Positions 11,401-23,215 of a stretch of 64,000 bases of DNA are shown piece by piece. The notes below the pieces were generated by a model that saw nothing but the letters and a program-made list of their open reading frames with translations, made no database searches and was not told where the DNA came from. Source of the stretch: Chionis minor (taxonomy: Eukaryota; Chordata; Aves; Charadriiformes; Chionididae); assembly GCA_013398295.1 (NCBI GenBank), contig VZSF01006623.1:66504-130503 (forward strand), given 5' to 3'. Position 1 is the stretch's first letter. Every line of letters starts with the position of its first letter. The translations under genes were made by a program, and so were the position numbers.

Positions 11401-13121
11401 AGAAGTACCAAGATACAGGAAATCTAGCAAAGGATTTGAATTGTGCAGTATGTCCGCAAAGCATTTTAATAATTTTTGAACATTTTAAAAAAAACTTTTA
11501 AACCTTTTACGCATTTTAAACTCCTAAGAGATGTTGAATTAGGAAGCAAAGACTACTCTGTTAGGCAACTGTAGACAATGGTAACAAGAAAAAAATATAG
11601 ATATGGTCTAAGTTGTTAAAATGGTACAGGAATAGGAGTTGAGCCATATACACACACATTTTTTAAATACTTAGAAAGATTTAGAAGAGCAAGCTGTAGG
11701 ATGTTTATAAAGTTCACGGGACAAAATCACTTGTAGGGAACCAAGCGTGAAGCTTTTGGCTCAGGAACGAGCACTCTATCGCTTGCAAACACCTTTGGAG
11801 CTTGGTCAGTATGTGATGGGCTCCTTTAACTTATGTCTTGCTCCCTAGAGTTAGTTTGGAAATGTGATTTATTTAGATCATTCTCAGTTGTCACTCCAAA
11901 CAGCTTACAGACTGGACAAAAGGGCTTGTATGACACCTTTTGACCAACCAGTCCATGCTATTAAATTTGCTCACAGCAGAGAACCCTGTCTTGCAGAACT
12001 GGGGTTTTTTTTTGTATTTTAAGGAATAGCAGGAGTCACAATCTCAGTTTTTAAGTGGGTCCTCTACAACAAACTTCTCAGGAAGGAGAAACTATGGGCT
12101 TTCCTCAAATGACTGCACACCATAAAAATCTGTCTTCACTTGTTCGCCGTAACCTTTGTGCATATTTGCATGCTATATCAATAACTGCTTTTGTAAATAA
12201 GCTTTTAGGTAGTGTGTTTAGAGAAATGATAGTTTGCAGGGGATGTACGTAAATTTTGGAGATCCACAGCTGAATTTCCGATCCTGGTACTGCATTTATA
12301 AATCACAGCAATCTGCATAGAATACCTAAGTGTGTCTGTAGTATATCACATCGACCTAAGAGTCACTGAAGGAGTGTCTCTACTCACTTTGTTCCTTGGA
12401 ACAGGCTCTGAGTGTTTTAAAGCGTGTGGTCAACATGAAAGTAGCTTGGAAAAGTCCCCATCTTCACTTTGCCAGCTGCGCTCTCTCAAAGGGGAATAAT
12501 AGCACTGTGAGAGCCCGGAGGAGATGGGGAGGTTTTGAGCACCCACTGATTGCAGAAGCAGTCTCTTCATCTGAATATGATGAGCAGTTTCTGGAGCCAG
12601 TGCATGTTTTATTAAAAATGCTTTTTATAGAAAGGATATTTCGTTCATAGTTTCTCATAGTACAGTTTCATTATGCTGTGCTTTTCTGCTCTGTATATAG
12701 TAATAGTATTACTGATCAGCCCTATTAGCAAGGTTTCAAAAGAACAATTGTGTCTCTGTGAAACGTTGGTACAGCAGTTAAAAATAAAACTTCCAGACTG
12801 ATTACAAAATCAGCACGGTACTGATGGCAAGAGAAACGCTCCCTTCGCTGGAGTGTCTGCCTGTCTACATTTTGCTGTGAGTCTGGTGTCTTGGTTTTGG
12901 AGGCAGAAGGACGTAAGGACATTGGACTCCGCTGAGGTAGCCTGCAGTTTTGATGGGTAGTCCGGAAAGCTTAAAGCTATTATTATTATTTAAAAAAAAA
13001 AAAAAAAAAAANAAAGCTCAGTTTAACATAAATAGTTCTGGTATGGAGGGATTGGTTTAATCCTCCATTTTTCTAGGTTCAGCGCCAACCCTTGCCACTG
13101 AGGTTTGGTGTCTGTGGCTGA
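11401..13121. other. Non-coding sequence ending in an A-run with one N
   Basis: AT-rich DNA without gene or named repeat. A 20-base A run (12992-13011) is interrupted by a single N at 13012, a position the assembler could not call in a homopolymer. A possible very diverged MIR piece lies around 12490 (GGGGAATAATAGCA) but is too short to call. Confidence 0.55.
13012..13012. other. Single undetermined base in an A homopolymer
   Basis: One N inside a poly-A run of more than 20 bases. The run length is probably not reliable here. Confidence 0.95.
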
Positions 13122-13371
13122 TGGCCTCAAGTTGTGTCAGGAGAGGTTTAGGTTGGATATTAGTAAAAACTTCTTTACCAAAAGGGTTATCAAGCATTGG
13201 AACAGGCTGCCCAGGGAGGTGGTGGAATCACCATCCCTGGAGGTATTTAAAAGATGGGTAGACGTGGTGCTGAGGGACATGGTTTAGGGGTGGTTTTGGC
13301 ATAGGTTTATGGTTGGACTTGATGATCTTGAAGGTCTCTTCCAACCCAAGTGATTCTATGACTCTATGACA
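13122..13371 (+). mobile_element. CR1 LINE, 5'-truncated copy 2
   Basis: Carries the CR1 3' end: GAGAGGTTTAGGTTGGATATTAG, CATTGGAACAGGCTGCCCAG, GAGGTGGTGGAATCACCATC, GGACATGGTTTAG, GGTTGGACTTGATGATCTTG and the terminal GATTCTATGACTCTATGAC. Only about 250 bases remain. The 3' UTR wording (ACATGGTTTAG, TTGATGATCTTGAAGG) differs from copy 1, so the two belong to different CR1 subfamilies. No poly-A tail, as normal for CR1. Confidence 0.94.
13129..13287 (+). pseudogene. CR1 ORF2 C-terminal fragment
   Basis: Open plus frame with [27 protein letters not shown] and [12 protein letters not shown], ending at a TAG at 13285-13287. It corresponds to the last roughly 50 residues of CR1 ORF2. All catalytic domains are missing. 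The frame continues a little upstream into non-CR1 sequence, which is chance. Confidence 0.82.
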
Positions 13372-15299
13372 AGCACAACTGAACACGGTGGTCTAGCAAG
13401 CACCCTGTGCACAAATGATCCAGTTGAAGTCAATGGGGGTGTGAGAAGAAGGGAGACTTTTTGCTGAAGCTTCCACCCAGGTTGCCTGCTTAGTGTTCTT
13501 ATCATCGGCTATTAGTTGCTCTTTGACTTTGCAACTTCTCTTTATCAAGCAACAGAGGGGATTTTGGTGAATATAAAGTTTGTGTTTTGGTTAGCTTGTG
13601 GCGTGTTAGCAAAGATAGAGATGAAATCGGCCATATTAGTGTCTGTCTGTTGGGGATTCCGGAGGTGATACAACAAAGTCCCACTTGTTAATGAAGCTAT
13701 AGCACTATAGTGGCATCTGTCATGTAAGAATATTTGTGAATCTTCTCCTTGTAATTAAGCAGAGCTGTAGGAGTCTCTGTGCCTGGGAAAAGCGTGCTGT
13801 TGGTTTGGGTGTCTAGCTTTGAGCATTTGCTCTGCAGTCAGGAAGTTTATGACAAAGCAGACATGTTGGTGGCAATGGTAGGGACAGAGCCTTATCCTCC
13901 TTCTTGCCTTGCCTATGATAATGACCCCAAAGCCCTGCTGTGTGGACAGAGGCAGAGGAAAGGGGGATTGCCAGCGTGAAATCTGTGCACGAAATGGGGG
14001 ATAAGTCATAATTACCGTCAAGAATCTGGCAATCCTCATTCTTAGTATAAGCCTCACAAGGCTTTGGGGGGACCTGGCCACCTTGGAGTAGCTGCTGTGA
14101 GAAGCAGTGCATCTCCTGGGAGCGCCTCCACATAAAACTGTTCGGAGCAGTGTCGAGCTGTGATCCAGGATTTCCACCCTGAAGAGCTGTGGGGGGTGGT
14201 TTCTGATGCCAGACAGCTGTGTGGCTGCTGATCCAGCTGCACCGCATTTGGGGAGAGGAAATTCAGGAGTCAGTACCACAGGGGCAGGCTTTTAGTAGCA
14301 TCAGATGTTTGGGGCTGAGCTTTTCTATGCGTCTTCCAGCACTGCTTTACCAGGCTACACCTCCTCTGCTGAGACGATGTTGCTAGTCCATCTGTTCACA
14401 GCTCCAGAGATGATGGCTAAGATGCTGAACGCTGTGTTAGTGAGTAGCCTAATCAACCTAATCAGATTCACAAAAATACAAGGATCTTAGATGCTCTGTA
14501 GGAATCTGCTTTTCCATTGCCTTGAAAGGAAAGTTAAGCATGTAAACTGAAGTTGAGGTATCTAGATACCTTTGTGGATCTTGGATGGAAGCAAGTCACT
14601 TAGGCGGTTTTGAATATGATATCTGTAATATACCACTTTGCCTCTTGTTTAAATATTTATGGGGAAGACTCAGGGCGAGGCAGGGGGGTGATAAGGCTGA
14701 CTGTAAAGTGAGAGAGGACATTGGGCGCTCTCTGATGTCATTGCAGATGAGTCACTTCTCCACATTAGACTAATTTTTACAGTGGCTTATGAGCCTTACC
14801 AGTTTAAAAAGAATCCTTTGAAGAGATTTTTTTTAAAGCCTTTAAAGTGACTGGGCAAGTTCAGGGGACAGCTTTTTCCTTGTCTTTTTTTGATTACTAC
14901 TTGGCAGGGAACTGGACACTAGAGGTTTTTCACTTGTTGGTTGTACCACCGGCTACCCAAATTCCCCCTCTGAGAATACCTAGAGCAGGAGGATTCAGGG
15001 AGTTTAAGCTGCAGGAAATTCCTCTTTTGGGGCAGATAAGAAACTCCCAAGTTCAATGGAAAACCCCCCATATTTGCATGAGCTGAGATTTCTCCCCATA
15101 GTTTAAATACTTGTCTGTATTTGCTTCCTTTGGATCATCCAAAGCGGTTAACCTTGGTGGGGTGTCTCCGTCCTCCCACCCGTGCACTGTGATCCATTCT
15201 TCTGAACGGCACGTATTGCCCCACATTGTTGCATCCCCACGGTAATTAAATGTGCCTTCAAAGAGCACTGAAACAGGTAGTCTTCAAGCTTGCCGCTTA
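13372..15299. other. Non-coding sequence, nothing recognised
   Basis: The longest frame on the minus strand (13755-14279, 174 codons) overlaps two further open frames on the same DNA and has no recognisable domain, so I treat it as chance. No nameable repeat seen. Confidence 0.55.
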
Positions 15300-15860
15300 A
15301 TTACTTTAGCTTTGTCCTGTTGCTCCCCATCACTGCGCAATCGGTATCGCGCACTGCTATTGGAAACAGATACCTGAGGTATGGCCTCTGAGTGGCTTAG
15401 GTTATAGCGCAAGATAGTTTTAATAGGAATATACAGTCAATTACACTTTCAGGAAGGCAAATAAATGAATGTACCTTTTCGGAAAGCGCATTTATAGATG
15501 CAAAACCTCCTCATGTTTCCTTTTGGTTTCTTTTTTTTTTTTTCTTTTAATCTTTCGATTTCCAGGAAACGCAACCAAGTAGGAGACAAAGCTTTTGCAG
15601 TGAAAATGCCAAATAGAGTGCTTGTTTCATTTAAATACCTGCCTTGAAAAGCAATAATCTTACATTTAGAAAAAATTACAATGCAGGATAGAGAAGAATG
15701 AAAGCGTGGAGTCCAGGTCTATTTGTCCTTTCCAAGGGAAAGCGGGGTTACGGAAAAGCCTTCTAATAAGGTGAATATGCTCCAATGCGCATTCGATTCT
15801 TTTTTTTTTTAATACTCAAGCTATTTCTGCAGCCTACTTTAAAATGTTACATTAAGATGT
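15300..15860. promoter_or_regulatory. Candidate conserved non-coding element (weak)
   Basis: A repeat-free block with a CG-containing core around 15330-15352 (GCGCAATCGGTATCGCGCA) in otherwise AT-rich DNA, followed by CAATTACA and AATAAATGAATG motifs. CpG retention inside AT-rich DNA is mildly suggestive of constraint. Inference only. Confidence 0.2.
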
Positions 15861-16119
15861 GATTGTTTTCTGCCTGTTGGACTTCCCCCTGCAGCTCCAG
15901 CCACACCTTGCTGCTTAAACCGTCCCATTCATTGTCCTCTGAGCAAGACTTTAAAGTGGTAATGGCATGCAATATTCCATCCCAAAATCCATACATCTTT
16001 TTTACATGTTCAGATTGTGATATATGGACCTTAAAGCAAATTAACGTGTGTGCCACTGCAGATCTGTGTATGCTGTGTGCAGTGCGGGACGTTACAGAAT
16101 AGAAATAATACAGTATTTA

Positions 16120-16620
16120 AAATGGAAATGGTGATACGTTTGCAGGTAGCACTTGTCTTTGTTATTTTCTAGGAGAATCTGGGGGCATTATGATGCCTCT
16201 AATGTATGTATATTCTAATAGTAATGCATGCTGCAGTGATAATCTCCTGTACCAAAACAAATAACACATATTAGAATACAGAATTCAAAATTTTATGATT
16301 GTTAGGTAAAAAGATTTTCAAATTAGTTTTTAATGAGTTCTAATATTCTAATACAACACAAATTTTCAAGGCAGAGGTGCTTTTTTAGATTTTTTTGTTT
16401 GTTTGTTTTTAGACAATGGGATACAATATTACTTCATGAGATAACATTTAATTAAAATATACTAATTTATGTATTTGTTTATTAGTTTTATCCCTAAAGC
16501 AGCAAAAACCTCTGCGTAATTTTTATGAAAAATGTAAATGAGGACTTTGGCATCACTAATAAAGTGGAATTAGCATATATTTTAAAAATGGCTTGTTTCA
16601 CTTTAATAACATGTACAGCA
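16120..16620. promoter_or_regulatory. Candidate conserved non-coding element (AT-rich)
   Basis: Very AT-rich, repeat-free, with repeated TCTAATA/TATTAGA blocks, a CATGCTGCAGTGATAATCTCC segment and several ATTAA/TAATT cores. The texture resembles deeply conserved non-coding DNA around developmental regulators. A neutral AT-rich segment is the alternative. Confidence 0.25.
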
Positions 16621-17938
16621 ATAACTTTAAAGGTGCCGCTTTGACTGGGAGCTCGGCGAGTTTGCACTGAGGCAGCAGAGGGGTCCTGTCTTTCCCTGGA
16701 CAGATGGACAGATGTTGAAGCTGTGGTTTATTGTCCCGTTGAGCTCTGTGGGACCTGTGTGAAGTGCCCCTCGGTTTGTTGCATCCTCAGCTTGTGCCTG
16801 ATGCTGATTTACGCCGTGGGTGGACGTGCCGGTGGACGTGGCTCCCTCAGACTGAAGGCGTCTCCCGTGTTGGCTTGAGCTGAGGCAGGATCAGACTGCT
16901 CTGGGAATAACCTTCCATTTTCCTAATTTCCTTTTTAGCTTTATTAGGTTTTACCTGATGAGGTCTCGTCAAAAAGAAAAGTTTCCTCTTATTACTTTCA
17001 GCGTATGAAGAGTTGCAAGGCGAAAGCCCAGTCAGTCCTGAGACGGACAAAATTTCCATTGAAGTTTATAGGAATTTTGTCTGAGAAAGGATTGTTACGA
17101 TCAGGCCTCGAATTTTTATCCTGTGATATAATGCATCACTGCAAGACAAGCAGGGTTGCTGGCAATCTGCTAATGAGGCTGTTTGTGTTGGAGTTTCTTT
17201 GTTGTTTTAATCATAAGTATTTTTACAAGATCCCGTGGCTCGCTGTAGGCCTGATCCTTGGTGTCAGGGGGGGCTGCGCTCCGCGGGGTCGGCTCCGGTG
17301 AGCCAAAATCTGCGGCAGATAGTGTGGCTGGGTGCAGAAAGAGGGGCCGGCTGGGTTTCCAGCAACCAGTCTTGATGTTTTGGGCTTGTTTGGGAGTATC
17401 TGTATGCATAACCTAGAAAGAAAAAGCAGCATCTTCCTCCCTCTCCCTCCTCTCCCAGTTTCTCATCTCTCTCTTGGTCTGCCTGTAGGAATAATAAAAT
17501 TGAAATACAGGAAGGCAAACAGTTTCAGAAACCTTTTGAGAGTGCAATGCCAAGCATTAGTTTCAGCGGCTAAAATACAAAAAAAAAAAAGGTGGAAGCT
17601 GGCGCTGTGGCGGGGCGGTCTGCGATGGGTGGCACAGGGATCTGTGCAGCGGGAGCGCCCACCCTCTCTGTGTATGTCCCCCCCCGCAACACCCCCCTGA
17701 GACCCCTTCCTCAGTGCCCAGTGTGGGGGGCTCCCTGGCCCCCTGCCCCAGTGCGTGAAATGTGAAGAACCGTCTTCAATGCTCCTTCGTTTAAACCTCC
17801 CAAGGGGCTGAGATGCCACTGGGGGTCCCCATCTCCCCCACCCCACAGTATTTTCCCTGTGGAAAATACTTCCCAAACACAGCCGGCCCCTTCCCCTCAT
17901 CCCCCCACTCCCCCCCCCCCCCTCCCACGCCTTACCTT
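16621..17938. other. Non-coding sequence, GC-rich second half
   Basis: No gene. GC rises from about 17240, with G-runs and scattered CpGs, into the C-rich tract before the gap at 17939. Overlapping frames on both strands reflect the composition. The patch could be part of a CpG-rich element broken by the gap; the missing bases prevent a decision. Confidence 0.5.
17910..17922. repeat. C13 homopolymer before an assembly gap
   Basis: Thirteen consecutive C lie 17 bases upstream of a five-N gap, within a wider C-rich stretch (17836-17938). This is the same arrangement as at 5493-5525. Confidence 0.85.
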
Positions 17939-17943
17939 NNNNN
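17939..17943. other. Assembly gap (5 N)
   Basis: Five undetermined bases directly after the C-rich stretch. Likely a placeholder of arbitrary length. Confidence 0.97.
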
Positions 17944-18769
17944 CCCGCTTCCTCTGTTACTGATTTGGGTTCACACTTCTTCGCTTCTGCGCCTGCCTTC
18001 GCAGGCAGCCGGCACAGTGGCTGTTTGTTAAACTGTCAATAAACATATGGTTTTGGGGAAAAAAACCAGTGAGTTTTGCACACAGGCCACATGGGCCGGC
18101 AGGGTGGGGTATGGCTCTGCGGTGGGGGGTGGCAGGGATGTTTGGGGCGAGGGGACATTTGTTAGGAGCAGATGAGCTGGGAGCCATAAGGAAGGAGCTG
18201 TGAAGGGTTTCCGAGCCTGGCTGGCAGCTCTGGCACCGAGGGATGGCAGAAGCCACCAAGGGATGGCAGAGTCCCCCGGACCCAACACGGGGACACAGGG
18301 ACGTGCTTTTGTGCAACTCTTCCCCTTACCCTCTCAGGGCGAAGCGAAAGTGATGCCTGTGCGTTCCCCATCCAGGGCAACTTTGCAGAAAGTAACGGGA
18401 CTTTTTATTGTTATTGTTGTTTTCTCTTTCTCCTTCTCAATTTTTTTTTTTTTTTTTGTCAATTATCCACATCACTGAAATGTTTTAATGAGGAAATCCC
18501 GACCATGGAAAGGTCAGGAGATGAAAAGCAGAGCTGATTTTAAAAAATAACGCCCAGTTTTACAGCGCAGCCAACTCCCAATGCATTTTGAGATGAAAGG
18601 GAAAGAAAAGCTTCACAGCATTTAAGCAATAAAAGTAGTACAAGGAAAAGCTCTTTCATAGTCTTTGGCTGACATAGCGGGGTGGTACGTATATGGGGAG
18701 AACCAAACAACTTCTTCAAAGCAGTGTAGGATGTAAAATGTAACACACACAGAATCAATACTCGTCAGA
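17944..18769. other. Non-coding sequence with a small tandem repeat
   Basis: No gene. Holds a two-copy 20-base-period repeat (18234-18270, CACCRAGGGATGGCAGA units) and a T17 run (18441-18457). Confidence 0.6.
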
Positions 18770-19300
18770 TGGACGTATATATATCTGACTTCATATTACA
18801 TATATTTGTAAGCAGCTGCAGGGCCTGATTCTTCAGGCATGTTATGCAAATGAGGAACTATTTCATCATGAACAGTTGAGATGATCATAAATTGGACTGA
18901 TCAAGCACATAGTTAAATCTGAGCAGGATTTAGTTCACGTACTTATTCCTATATTCCTATATAAGCCTCTATTCCATCAGTGTAAAAACAAATTACCCTA
19001 ATGTGGCATTAATATCTATTTGCTACCATCCGAGATCTTTTAAAATGGTATTTAATTTCTTAATATTCTGAGATTTTTTTCCTTAAAAATTTCATGTATC
19101 ATTAAAAAACGTCTAGTCTAAGTCACAAATGCATCCTTTTTCTCATGTATATTTGATACCAGGCTCCAGTCTAATCTGATAAAGTGCACTTTGCCTGTGG
19201 TGTCTTACAATAAGCTGGCTGCATTAGTGCCGGGAAAAATCAATACCGATTTATAATTTACCATCGCAAAAACCTATCACTTTTTATGACCCTCCATCCT
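18770..19300. promoter_or_regulatory. Candidate conserved non-coding element
   Basis: AT-rich, repeat-free block with a perfect octamer motif ATGCAAAT (POU type, about 18843-18850), GATGATCATAAATTGG, several ATTAAT cores and a CATTAATATTACATTAAA stretch near its end. This resembles developmental enhancers. Inference only. Confidence 0.3.
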
Positions 19301-20052
19301 GGCTCATTAATATTACATTAAAACACACACACACACCACTGCAACAGGGTGAAATTGTAAGCTTGTCAGGTTTGCAGTCATAAAAAGAGCTTTAATTGGT
19401 CTTACTTTGGGAATTCAGCGTTAGATTTTGTTTATTTGAGTGATTATTATTATTTTTTTTTTTAAAATCTTCCTTACTTTTGGTGGATTTCTAAAATGCA
19501 TCCCGGTAATGCATCGATTTCTCAGCCAATCTCTCCTTTCAGTTTTCTTTTTTGCTCCACGAAGACATGGTTTTCAAATAATGGCTATCCCTCTAAAATT
19601 TCAGCAAGGTTAGGTAAATCACTGGGAGGCATTACTCGTTTGGGCTTTGCACTCTTGATTGGAGGTGATGAAGTATAACAGGTTCTATCCACCAGTAGTG
19701 TATTTAATTTTCTATCCGTGGTTGCATTTGTATTTGTTTGCTTTTCATCAGCGTTCTAGAAGACTGTTTTGGGGCAAAATGTAGAAATCAAACCAGTGTA
19801 TGTCATATCACTGATCTCATGTTTTTCTTTCCTGAGCTGGCAAGAGCAAAGTGATGAGGTGGATGCTGTTGGCCCAGTCCTGCAGGGTACAAATGGCCCA
19901 GTGCAGATTTCAGTGGGCCTAATCATTTCCCCTCTTCAACGTGCGTGGAGGATGACAAGAACTGTGAAGTGTAGAACCAACAGTGAATTCAATTTTTTTT
20001 TTCTTACGTATTTTAGAAACACGGTTTTAAAAAAATCAAAACAAACCAAAAC
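19301..20052. other. Non-coding sequence with a short AC run
   Basis: An (AC)7-type run lies at 19323-19336. No gene or nameable repeat otherwise. Confidence 0.6.
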
Positions 20053-21633
20053 AATACCTCACCCCCTGCAAAGAAAATTAAAACAGTTTCATACTCGTAT
20101 GTTTTTAGACTCCAGAACTCCTTATATCTAAATTCTTTCCAGATAATGTCAAAAATAATGATGTCAGTGTTTATATTGGCAACAGAAAGGTGCTCTTTAT
20201 TTATTTCGTACTATTCCCAGAGAGTTTCCAGGGATTTTTTTTCTCTCATTAATATCACAGAGATTCCATTCTAACAAGGCGATCCGTTTGCTTTCTTCCT
20301 GCAGAAAAGGTTAAGGAATGAATAGGCAAATGGTGTGTTAACACAGAAAGTAAAATAAATAAATAAATATATATTAAAAAACCCGGGAAATTCAGTGTGT
20401 TCTCAAGTGTGCAGTAGATCCGCACCATGCAGCAAGTACATGTCGTGATTGGGTTTTTAAAAGACGTTCGCCTCCCCACTGACTGACAGGGCCTATTGAT
20501 TTTTTAGGTTTCTGCCGTCATCAGTTTTCAGCCTCACAGCGGCCATATGTCGAGGTCAGGGCGCGCGGGGGCTCAGGCAGGCAGCCTTCGCCACATCCAA
20601 AAGTGAAGGGCCGCTGAAAGAAAATCAATCATGTCATAAGTGGGAAGCATCAAAAATTTTCCCCCTGTATGGCCAGGGCCCATCAGGCTGTCTCCGCTCC
20701 CCAGCGAAGGTTAGGCATCTGTCAAGCCGGGCTAGGTGAAAAGTATTAGAAATGCCAGTTAACCCGTGGTACAGCTGAGCGGAGCTGCGCTGCCTCTGCC
20801 TTTGTTTGCCCGGGGAATATGACAAGGTTAGCGTTTTCACTTAATTTTTGAGACAAGGGAGCTCCCTCCACCTCACTCCCCCCACGCTCCCGGTTAATCC
20901 GCAGAAGGGCGTTTGGCAACCGATGGCGAAAGGCGCAGGGGTCGGGCGGTGCGTGGGCACGCGCCTGCGGGGGGGGCACAGACGTGGGTATCAATTCGTC
21001 CATCCCCGTGGATGTTTTACTTTTCTTCTGGGAGGTCAGCACAATCTGTTCATAAGGTCCCCAAAATGTGGCTCTGAAATGAAGCGTCACCGCAGGAGCA
21101 CAACTTTTTGGGCAGAATGTGTAAGTTTTCAATGTTTCTTTTATTTTGGCGGTGGTTCTTCCTCCCCTTCCCCCCCCCCCAACATTAATGATAAAATTAT
21201 TTGCTCCCGCCCTGTGCTGATCTGGATGTTGCTCGACTCTTGTTTCAGAATATCTTCACTGAATTGACAGTAAATATTTCCATTGTTCCACTAATTGGGG
21301 AAAATATATTTCATGCACTCTGTGAAAGTATACTGCTGTGCTGTATGATTTTAATCTTTCTCCTCCTTGTTCCATTTAAAATCCATACAATTAGATTGTG
21401 CAATTATGCTAAATAATCGATCTTCTGTATCTTGTTTGCCACTTACACGATGCCGCTCGCGGAGAGGAAAACATATCTGAGTATGTCCACTAAATTTGAA
21501 ATACTGATTTGGTAATACACTGGGATATTTAAGATTATGTTGGCCATCTTTCAAGCTTTCTGATTGTTGATCATGTGCCCTGAGGAATATTGCAGTAGGC
21601 TATGGATAATAGAGTGTGTGTGGATTTATTGTT
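20053..21633 (+). repeat. Tandem 1581-base segment, copy A
   Basis: This segment recurs at 21635-23215 with a constant offset of 1582. Every block I compared is identical, including an 11-C run (21170-21180 and its partner) and AAATAAATAAATA simple sequence. It is unique non-coding DNA, not a known repeat. The only separator is one N at 21634. Best explanation: the end of a left contig that overlaps the start of the right contig but was not merged. Confidence 0.97.
20255..20860. promoter_or_regulatory. Candidate conserved non-coding element inside the duplicated segment
   Basis: Repeat-free block with CATATG E-box, GGGCGCGCGGG, AATCAATCATGTCATAA (PBX/HOX-like) and GTTAACCC motifs, mixing CpG-containing and AT-rich runs. 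This is unlike neutral bird DNA and typical of a constrained enhancer. The same block is at 21837-22442. Overlapping frames on both strands give no recognisable protein. Confidence 0.3.
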
Positions 21634-21634
21634 N
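21634..21634. other. Single N joining two identical segments
   Basis: One undetermined base lies exactly at the junction between the two 1581-base copies. This is a contig join, not a sequenced breakpoint. Confidence 0.97.
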
Positions 21635-23215
21635 AATACCTCACCCCCTGCAAAGAAAATTAAAACAGTTTCATACTCGTATGTTTTTAGACTCCAGAAC
21701 TCCTTATATCTAAATTCTTTCCAGATAATGTCAAAAATAATGATGTCAGTGTTTATATTGGCAACAGAAAGGTGCTCTTTATTTATTTCGTACTATTCCC
21801 AGAGAGTTTCCAGGGATTTTTTTTCTCTCATTAATATCACAGAGATTCCATTCTAACAAGGCGATCCGTTTGCTTTCTTCCTGCAGAAAAGGTTAAGGAA
21901 TGAATAGGCAAATGGTGTGTTAACACAGAAAGTAAAATAAATAAATAAATATATATTAAAAAACCCGGGAAATTCAGTGTGTTCTCAAGTGTGCAGTAGA
22001 TCCGCACCATGCAGCAAGTACATGTCGTGATTGGGTTTTTAAAAGACGTTCGCCTCCCCACTGACTGACAGGGCCTATTGATTTTTTAGGTTTCTGCCGT
22101 CATCAGTTTTCAGCCTCACAGCGGCCATATGTCGAGGTCAGGGCGCGCGGGGGCTCAGGCAGGCAGCCTTCGCCACATCCAAAAGTGAAGGGCCGCTGAA
22201 AGAAAATCAATCATGTCATAAGTGGGAAGCATCAAAAATTTTCCCCCTGTATGGCCAGGGCCCATCAGGCTGTCTCCGCTCCCCAGCGAAGGTTAGGCAT
22301 CTGTCAAGCCGGGCTAGGTGAAAAGTATTAGAAATGCCAGTTAACCCGTGGTACAGCTGAGCGGAGCTGCGCTGCCTCTGCCTTTGTTTGCCCGGGGAAT
22401 ATGACAAGGTTAGCGTTTTCACTTAATTTTTGAGACAAGGGAGCTCCCTCCACCTCACTCCCCCCACGCTCCCGGTTAATCCGCAGAAGGGCGTTTGGCA
22501 ACCGATGGCGAAAGGCGCAGGGGTCGGGCGGTGCGTGGGCACGCGCCTGCGGGGGGGGCACAGACGTGGGTATCAATTCGTCCATCCCCGTGGATGTTTT
22601 ACTTTTCTTCTGGGAGGTCAGCACAATCTGTTCATAAGGTCCCCAAAATGTGGCTCTGAAATGAAGCGTCACCGCAGGAGCACAACTTTTTGGGCAGAAT
22701 GTGTAAGTTTTCAATGTTTCTTTTATTTTGGCGGTGGTTCTTCCTCCCCTTCCCCCCCCCCCAACATTAATGATAAAATTATTTGCTCCCGCCCTGTGCT
22801 GATCTGGATGTTGCTCGACTCTTGTTTCAGAATATCTTCACTGAATTGACAGTAAATATTTCCATTGTTCCACTAATTGGGGAAAATATATTTCATGCAC
22901 TCTGTGAAAGTATACTGCTGTGCTGTATGATTTTAATCTTTCTCCTCCTTGTTCCATTTAAAATCCATACAATTAGATTGTGCAATTATGCTAAATAATC
23001 GATCTTCTGTATCTTGTTTGCCACTTACACGATGCCGCTCGCGGAGAGGAAAACATATCTGAGTATGTCCACTAAATTTGAAATACTGATTTGGTAATAC
23101 ACTGGGATATTTAAGATTATGTTGGCCATCTTTCAAGCTTTCTGATTGTTGATCATGTGCCCTGAGGAATATTGCAGTAGGCTATGGATAATAGAGTGTG
23201 TGTGGATTTATTGTT
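21635..23215 (+). repeat. Tandem 1581-base segment, copy B
   Basis: Identical, in every part compared, to 20053-21633, in the same orientation. Sequence continues without interruption to the right of this copy (AAGCAATTAGG), as it does to the left of copy A. That is the geometry expected from two overlapping contigs placed end to end. Confidence 0.97.

Noticed and set aside
13755..14279. 174-codon minus-strand frame
   Set aside because: Two other minus frames and a plus frame overlap it, and the translation has no recognisable motif or compositional bias of a real protein.
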